From the NCBI RefSeq assembly GCF_007993035.1, contig NZ_VOOS01000002.1:372001-436000 (forward strand): a DNA stretch of 64,000 nucleotides, written 5' to 3'. Under the pieces are notes generated by a model, which had not been told where the DNA came from, made no database searches, and saw only the letters and a list, made by a program, of their open reading frames with translations. The first letter of the stretch is position 1. Each line of letters starts with the position of its first letter. The stretch is from Vicingus serpentipes. Lineage in GTDB: Bacteria; Bacteroidota; Bacteroidia; Flavobacteriales_E; Vicingaceae. Positions 60,014 to 64,000 of this stretch are shown one piece after another. Both the position numbers and the translations under genes were made by a program.

Positions 60014-60418
60014 TCAATCTCCAATTTTAAAATTTCTATTCTGCTTTTTAGCAGAATGTTTCTTTTTTCCATCCAAACGCCTTTTTACGGAACCTTTAGT
60101 TGGTTTTGTATTCCTTCTAATTTTAACTGGTTCTAGTGCTTTTTGAATTAATTCGAAACATCGTTTAATTGCAACTTCTTTGTTTTGCAACTGACTCCTA
60201 GTTTCATCGCATTGCAAATGAAAAATCCCTTCATTATTAATTCTATTGCTTAATTTCTTTAAAACAATTTCTTTTTTCCTTTCAGTCAATAAAGAAGTAT
60301 TAAGAACGTCAAAAAATAAATCAACTTTCGTAGATACCTTATTTACATTCTGCCCTCCAGAACCGCCGCTTCTACTTGTAGTAAATACTACCTCTTTATT
60401 TAAATCTTCTAATTGCAT
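60014..60418 (-). CDS. arfB: alternative ribosome-rescue peptidyl-tRNA hydrolase ArfB
   Basis: Release-factor-like protein of 134 residues that frees stalled ribosomes. The catalytic GGQ is at residues 21-23 (SRSGGSGGQNVNKV). The basic C-terminal tail (TKPTKGSVKRRLDGKKKHSA and on) inserts in the empty mRNA channel in known ArfB. It lacks the codon-recognition domain of RF1/RF2, as expected from its size. It has its own strong promoter (60426-60455) and lies 38 bases before dapF. Confidence 0.95.
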   Translation of the reverse strand: MQLEDLNKEVVFTTSRSGGSGGQNVNKVSTKVDLFFDVLNTSLLTERKKEIVLKKLSNRINNEGIFHLQCDETRSQLQNKEVAIKRCFELIQKALEPVKIRRNTKPTKGSVKRRLDGKKKHSAKKQNRNFKIGD

Positions 60419-60425
60419 TATAGCT

Positions 60426-60455
60426 CAAAGTTAATCAAACCGTTTAACTATCAAA
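60426..60455 (-). promoter_or_regulatory. promoter of arfB
   Basis: On the minus strand TTTG (60455-60452), 18 bases, then TAACTTTG (60433-60426), seven bases before the ATG. Confidence 0.65.
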
Positions 60456-60500
60456 TAAACCACTAGTGTAACTTTTAGCGATAGCTGTTCGTCCTTAATC

Positions 60501-60508
60501 TATATTTG
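60501..60508 (+). promoter_or_regulatory. -7 element of ABC ATPase gene
   Basis: TATATTTG, 19 bases before the ATG at 60528. Confidence 0.5.
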
Positions 60509-60527
60509 GTTAATAAATTATACTACT

Positions 60528-61403
60528 ATGGCTATATTAAAAATAGAAAACTTAACAAAAACATACCCTAACGGTGTAAAAGCATTAGATAACGTTAACA
60601 TAGAAATTACAAACGGAATGTTTGGATTATTAGGTCCAAATGGTGCTGGTAAATCTTCTTTAATGAGAACATTAGCAACATTACAAGAAGCTGATGGTGG
60701 TTCTGTAATGTTAAATGATATTGATGTTTTTAAAAACCCTACCGAATTAAGAAAAACGTTAGGTTATTTACCTCAAGAGTTTGGTGTTTATCCAAAAATT
60801 ACTGCAGAACAATTGCTAGATCACGTTGCAGTTTTAAAAGGTATTACAAATGGTAAAGAACGTAAAGAAATTGTAAATTATCTATTGAACAAAGTAAACC
60901 TTTATGAAAAAAGAAGCCAAAGTGTTAAAGGATTCTCTGGAGGTATGAAACAGCGTATAGGAATTGCTCAAGCTCTTATCGGAAAGCCTCAATTAATTAT
61001 AGTTGATGAGCCAACTGCTGGTTTAGATCCGGGAGAAAGAAATCGTTTTCATAACTTATTAGCAGATGTAGGTCAAGAAGTAATTATTATTTTATCTACT
61101 CACATTGTTGATGATGTAAGAGAATTATGCTCAAATATGGCTATTATGAATTTAGGGAAGATTGTTTATCAGGGTTCTCCTATTACGGTTATTGATGAGT
61201 TAAGAGGTAAAGTTTGGCAAAAATCAATAGAACGAAGTGAAGTTGCTGATTATAAAACCAATTTTAATGTGATTTCTGATAAAATGGTTGCTGGAAAACC
61301 AATTATTCATGTTTTTGCTGATGCCAATCCTGGTTCTGGTTTTGAAAATGTAGAGCCAAACCTAGAAGATGTATTTTTTACGAAAGTGAATTTACAATCT
61401 TGA
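60528..61403 (+). CDS. ABC transporter ATP-binding protein (partner of permease/M1 fusion)
   Basis: ATPase of 291 residues. Walker A is GPNGAGKSS (about 36-44), the Q-loop LPQEFGVYPKIT, the signature VKGFSGGMKQRIGIAQALIG, Walker B IIVDEPTAGLDPGERNR and the H-loop STHIVDD. The C-terminal 60 residues form a domain as in ABC-2-type exporters. The following gene (gap 43) encodes a permease with a fused M1 peptidase, so the two form one ABC-2 system. Its substrate is unknown. Confidence 0.93.
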   Translation: MAILKIENLTKTYPNGVKALDNVNIEITNGMFGLLGPNGAGKSSLMRTLATLQEADGGSVMLNDIDVFKNPTELRKTLGYLPQEFGVYPKITAEQLLDHVAVLKGITNGKERKEIVNYLLNKVNLYEKRSQSVKGFSGGMKQRIGIAQALIGKPQLIIVDEPTAGLDPGERNRFHNLLADVGQEVIIILSTHIVDDVRELCSNMAIMNLGKIVYQGSPITVIDELRGKVWQKSIERSEVADYKTNFNVISDKMVAGKPIIHVFADANPGSGFENVEPNLEDVFFTKVNLQS

Positions 61404-61446
61404 TTTAAACCCATTTATATTCATACAACACAAATAATATAACGAT

Positions 61447-64000
61447 ATGTTTTTAGAGTTTTTAAAACTTGAAATAGATTCAGCCATTAGAAAACCAATG
61501 ATTTACATTTTCTTTTTTGTAATGGCATTACTAGTATTTATGGCTGTAGTTAGCGATAATGTAGTAATTGGAGGAACAGTAGGAAACGTTTACAAAAATT
61601 CTCCTTATGTTATCACCAATTATGTGGCTATCCTCTCTATTTTTGGATTATTAATTGCTGCTGCTTTCTTTAATACTTCAGCATTAAAGGATTATGATAA
61701 TAATTTTAGTGAAATATTATTTAGCACACCAATAAATAAAGCTTCTTACTTTTTTGGGCGTTTTTTTGGGGCTTTAATATTAGCTACAATCCCTTTACTT
61801 GGGGTATTTTTTGGTTTCCTTTTAGGTGCTGAATTAGGCCCGAAATTTGATTGGATTAGTGCCGACAGAATTGGACCTTTTCAATTCTCAACATTTATAA
61901 ACAACTACCTACTTTTTATTTTACCCAACATGTTTTTTGCGGGTACTATAATTTTTGCTTTAGCCAATAAGTTTAAAAGCACCGTAATTTCTTTTGTAGG
62001 AGCATTAGTTATAATTATTGGATATATTATTTCAGGAACTTTATTATCTGACATTGACAATGAAACCATTGGAGCCTTAGCTGATACATTCGGAATTAGA
62101 GCTTTTAGTATTGATACTAAATACTTTACTCCAATTGAAAAAAATACTGTTTCTGTTAGTTTCTCAGGTTTACTTTTAATGAATAGAATAATATGGTTGG
62201 GCTTAGGAACATTAATTCTTTTAGCATCTTATTTTTCATTCTCATTTACAACTAAAAACAAAAAATCTAAAAAACTTAAGGCTTCTGTTAAAACTGACGA
62301 AAACACCAATTTAACTTTACCTGAATATAGTTTAAATTATGATTCGGGAGCTGGATTTAAGCAGTTTATCAGTTTCTTTAAGGTTAACTTAACTAGTATT
62401 ATTAAGAGTACCACTTTTAAAATATTATTTGTTTTTAGTGCTATTATTCTTATTGCTAATTTATTAAATGGTTTTGAATATTTTGGACTTCAATCTTACC
62501 CATTAACTTACAAAATGATGGATTTAATTGATGGTGCCTCAGCTATTTTTGTAATTATAATTTTAGTCTTTTTTAGTGGTGAATTAATATGGAGAGATAG
62601 AGCAAGTCATATTAACGAAGTAATTGATGCTACCCCTCATAATTCATTTATTTCATTATTAGCAAAATCAGCATCATTAATTGTTGTTGCTTCAACTATC
62701 AACATCTTTTTAATTGTTATTTCAATTTGCTATCAATTAGTTACTGGTTATACCAATCTAGAAATAGGATTATATCTACAAAATTTCATCTACTCCTCAC
62801 TTCCAACATACATTACTTGGGGGCTGATTCTGATTTTCATCCAAGTGTTAATCAACAACAAATACATTGGTTATTTTGTTTCTGTTATTGTGCTGTTTTT
62901 GTTAGATATTTTATTCTTGATTTTAGATATAGATTCTAACATGCTAAAAATTGGATCAACTCCATCTCTTACCTATTCTGATATAAATGGATTTGGAGCA
63001 GCACTAACCTCTGTTCATTGGTTTAATTTGTACTGGATTTTATTTGGTATTTTATTCTTATTAATTGCTGGCCTTTTATGGGTAAGAGGAACAGCGGGTA
63101 ATTTTAAAAATAGAATTAAATCTATCAAAAAACACATTACTTCTAAATATGCATTAGGACTTACTATTGTAACCATTTTATGGGTTTCAACAGCTGGTTA
63201 TGTTTATTACAATACACAAATACTAAACAAATACAAAACTTCTGACGAACAAGAAGAATTACAAGTTGAGTATGAAAAAACATATAAAAAATACCAAGGA
63301 ATTATTCAACCTCAAATCACTAAAGTAAAATACCATATTGATATTTTCCCAAAGAAAAGAGATGTTTTAGTAAAATCGGTTATTACTATAAAAAACAACT
63401 CAAATTTACCTATTGATAGTTTACATTATACTATAGATGAATCATGGCACACTAAGATTCACATTCGTAATGGAAAGCAAGTATTTAATGATGAAAAATT
63501 TGGTTATCAAATATATAAATTAGATGAAGCTTTACAACCTGGTAAAAGTATGCGTTTGATTATCGAATCGAGTTACATTACAAATGGATTTGAAAACAAT
63601 GTTAGCAATTTAAGTGTTGCTGAAAATGGAACATTCATTAATAATTTTGATGTGCTTCCAAGTTTTGGTTATAACGAAGCTTATGAGATTTCTGATAAAA
63701 ATGATAGAAAAAAATTCGGGTTACCTGAGAAAGAAAGAATGCCAGAATTAGAAGAAAATTGCACTACTAATTGTATGTCTAATTACTTAACTAATGGCTC
63801 GGCTGATTGGGTTGAAGTTGAAACATTTATATCAACAAGTGATGATCAAATAGCTATTGCTCCAGGAACACTAGCTAAAGAATGGAAAGAAGGTTCAAGA
63901 AATCATTATCATTATAAAGTTGATCATCCTTCTCAAAACTTCTATGCTTTTATGTCGGGTAGATTTGAAGTAGCTCGTAAAAAATGGAATGGCATTGACA
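61447..64000 (+). CDS. ABC-2 permease / M1 aminopeptidase fusion (partial, runs off the edge)
   Basis: Open to the right edge: 851 codons are present and no stop. Two ABC-2 permease halves are seen (helices at about 18-36, 55-75, 98-118, 160-200; and again from about 325 to 580), each opening with a segment like LEIDSAIRKPMIYIFFFVMA or VNLTSIIKSTTFKILFVFS. From about 610 an extracytoplasmic part begins (YHIDIFPKKRDVLVKSVITI, DSLHYTIDESWHTKIHIRNG), which matches the N-terminal beta domain of M1 family aminopeptidases; the HExxH motif lies outside the window. This fusion is known in Bacteroidota but has no assigned role. Confidence 0.88.
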   Translation, partial: MFLEFLKLEIDSAIRKPMIYIFFFVMALLVFMAVVSDNVVIGGTVGNVYKNSPYVITNYVAILSIFGLLIAAAFFNTSALKDYDNNFSEILFSTPINKASYFFGRFFGALILATIPLLGVFFGFLLGAELGPKFDWISADRIGPFQFSTFINNYLLFILPNMFFAGTIIFALANKFKSTVISFVGALVIIIGYIISGTLLSDIDNETIGALADTFGIRAFSIDTKYFTPIEKNTVSVSFSGLLLMNRIIWLGLGTLILLASYFSFSFTTKNKKSKKLKASVKTDENTNLTLPEYSLNYDSGAGFKQFISFFKVNLTSIIKSTTFKILFVFSAIILIANLLNGFEYFGLQSYPLTYKMMDLIDGASAIFVIIILVFFSGELIWRDRASHINEVIDATPHNSFISLLAKSASLIVVASTINIFLIVISICYQLVTGYTNLEIGLYLQNFIYSSLPTYITWGLILIFIQVLINNKYIGYFVSVIVLFLLDILFLILDIDSNMLKIGSTPSLTYSDINGFGAALTSVHWFNLYWILFGILFLLIAGLLWVRGTAGNFKNRIKSIKKHITSKYALGLTIVTILWVSTAGYVYYNTQILNKYKTSDEQEELQVEYEKTYKKYQGIIQPQITKVKYHIDIFPKKRDVLVKSVITIKNNSNLPIDSLHYTIDESWHTKIHIRNGKQVFNDEKFGYQIYKLDEALQPGKSMRLIIESSYITNGFENNVSNLSVAENGTFINNFDVLPSFGYNEAYEISDKNDRKKFGLPEKERMPELEENCTTNCMSNYLTNGSADWVEVETFISTSDDQIAIAPGTLAKEWKEGSRNHYHYKVDHPSQNFYAFMSGRFEVARKKWNGID

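Noticed and set aside
62727-62939. Plus-strand frame of 70 codons near the right edge
   Set aside because: It is out of frame inside the permease/M1 fusion, which is continuous from 61447 to the edge.
1-64000. tRNA, rRNA or tmRNA genes
   Set aside because: No cloverleaf with GTTCGA-type T-loop and CCA end, and no rRNA-like conserved stretches, were found by reading the intergenic spaces.

Overview
The window comes from an AT-rich member of the Bacteroidota, most likely order Flavobacteriales. Four things point there. Many genes are preceded by the Bacteroidota -7 element TAnnTTTG and almost none by a Shine-Dalgarno sequence. The primary sigma factor is the short form of 287 residues. Two surface proteins end in type 9 secretion (T9SS) or gliding-type C-terminal domains. 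Several families are typical of the phylum: serine palmitoyltransferase, a PUR/DUF3276 protein, DUF6913, DUF6175, DUF4476, DUF4197, the long GAPDH, and an ABC permease fused to an M1 peptidase. The species cannot be named from this sequence alone. I see no rRNA, tRNA, CRISPR array, prophage or intact insertion sequence; most of the window is ordinary chromosomal core.

Layout. 1-5.8 kb: the edge of a 7TM-HD signalling protein, thiolase, an NlpC/P60 peptidase, serine palmitoyltransferase, and a FecCD/FecE-type ABC importer pair. 6-12.7 kb: a porin-like barrel, a phosphoesterase, an M3 peptidase, the recF-DUF721-DUF6913 operon, a TPR protein and ribH. 12.7-14.7 kb: a GC-richer islet with a beta-propeller surface protein, bordered by degenerate repeat sequence. 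14.7-24.7 kb: PUR protein, ApbE, peptide deformylase, CvfB-YaaA, two small genes (a 46-residue protein behind a sigma-54-like promoter and a 46-residue membrane protein), SixA, an acyl-CoA carboxyltransferase, two exported unknowns and MurQ. 24.8-30.1 kb: a molybdopterin oxidoreductase with a methyltransferase, thiol peroxidase, a MOSC protein and a fatty acid desaturase. 30.2-34 kb: a 1266-residue adhesin-like protein with six tandem 204-bp repeats. 34-45.3 kb: DnaK, an unknown lipoprotein, PanB, a PD40 protein, RluA, a Deg protease, RpoD, GAPDH and a HEAT-repeat protein.

45.3-51 kb holds the least understood unit: seven consecutive minus-strand genes that all encode exported proteins (one lipoprotein, one likely beta-barrel, one DUF6175 protein, a paralogous pair and three unknowns). 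They sit behind one consensus promoter and end in one strong terminator. It is the best candidate here for an undescribed envelope system.

51.1-64 kb: a DUF4476 protein with an unusually good Shine-Dalgarno, an S41 protease with a DUF1573 protein, phosphohexomutase, DinB, DUF4197, a tightly overlapping dapF-unknown-GNAT-mltG cluster, ArfB, and an ABC ATPase followed by the ABC permease/M1 peptidase fusion, which runs off the right edge.

All intergenic gaps are shorter than about 250 bases except 19670-20292, which holds the two small genes. Coding starts were moved from first-possible TTG/GTG codons to ATG where a signal peptide, family start or promoter position supported it.
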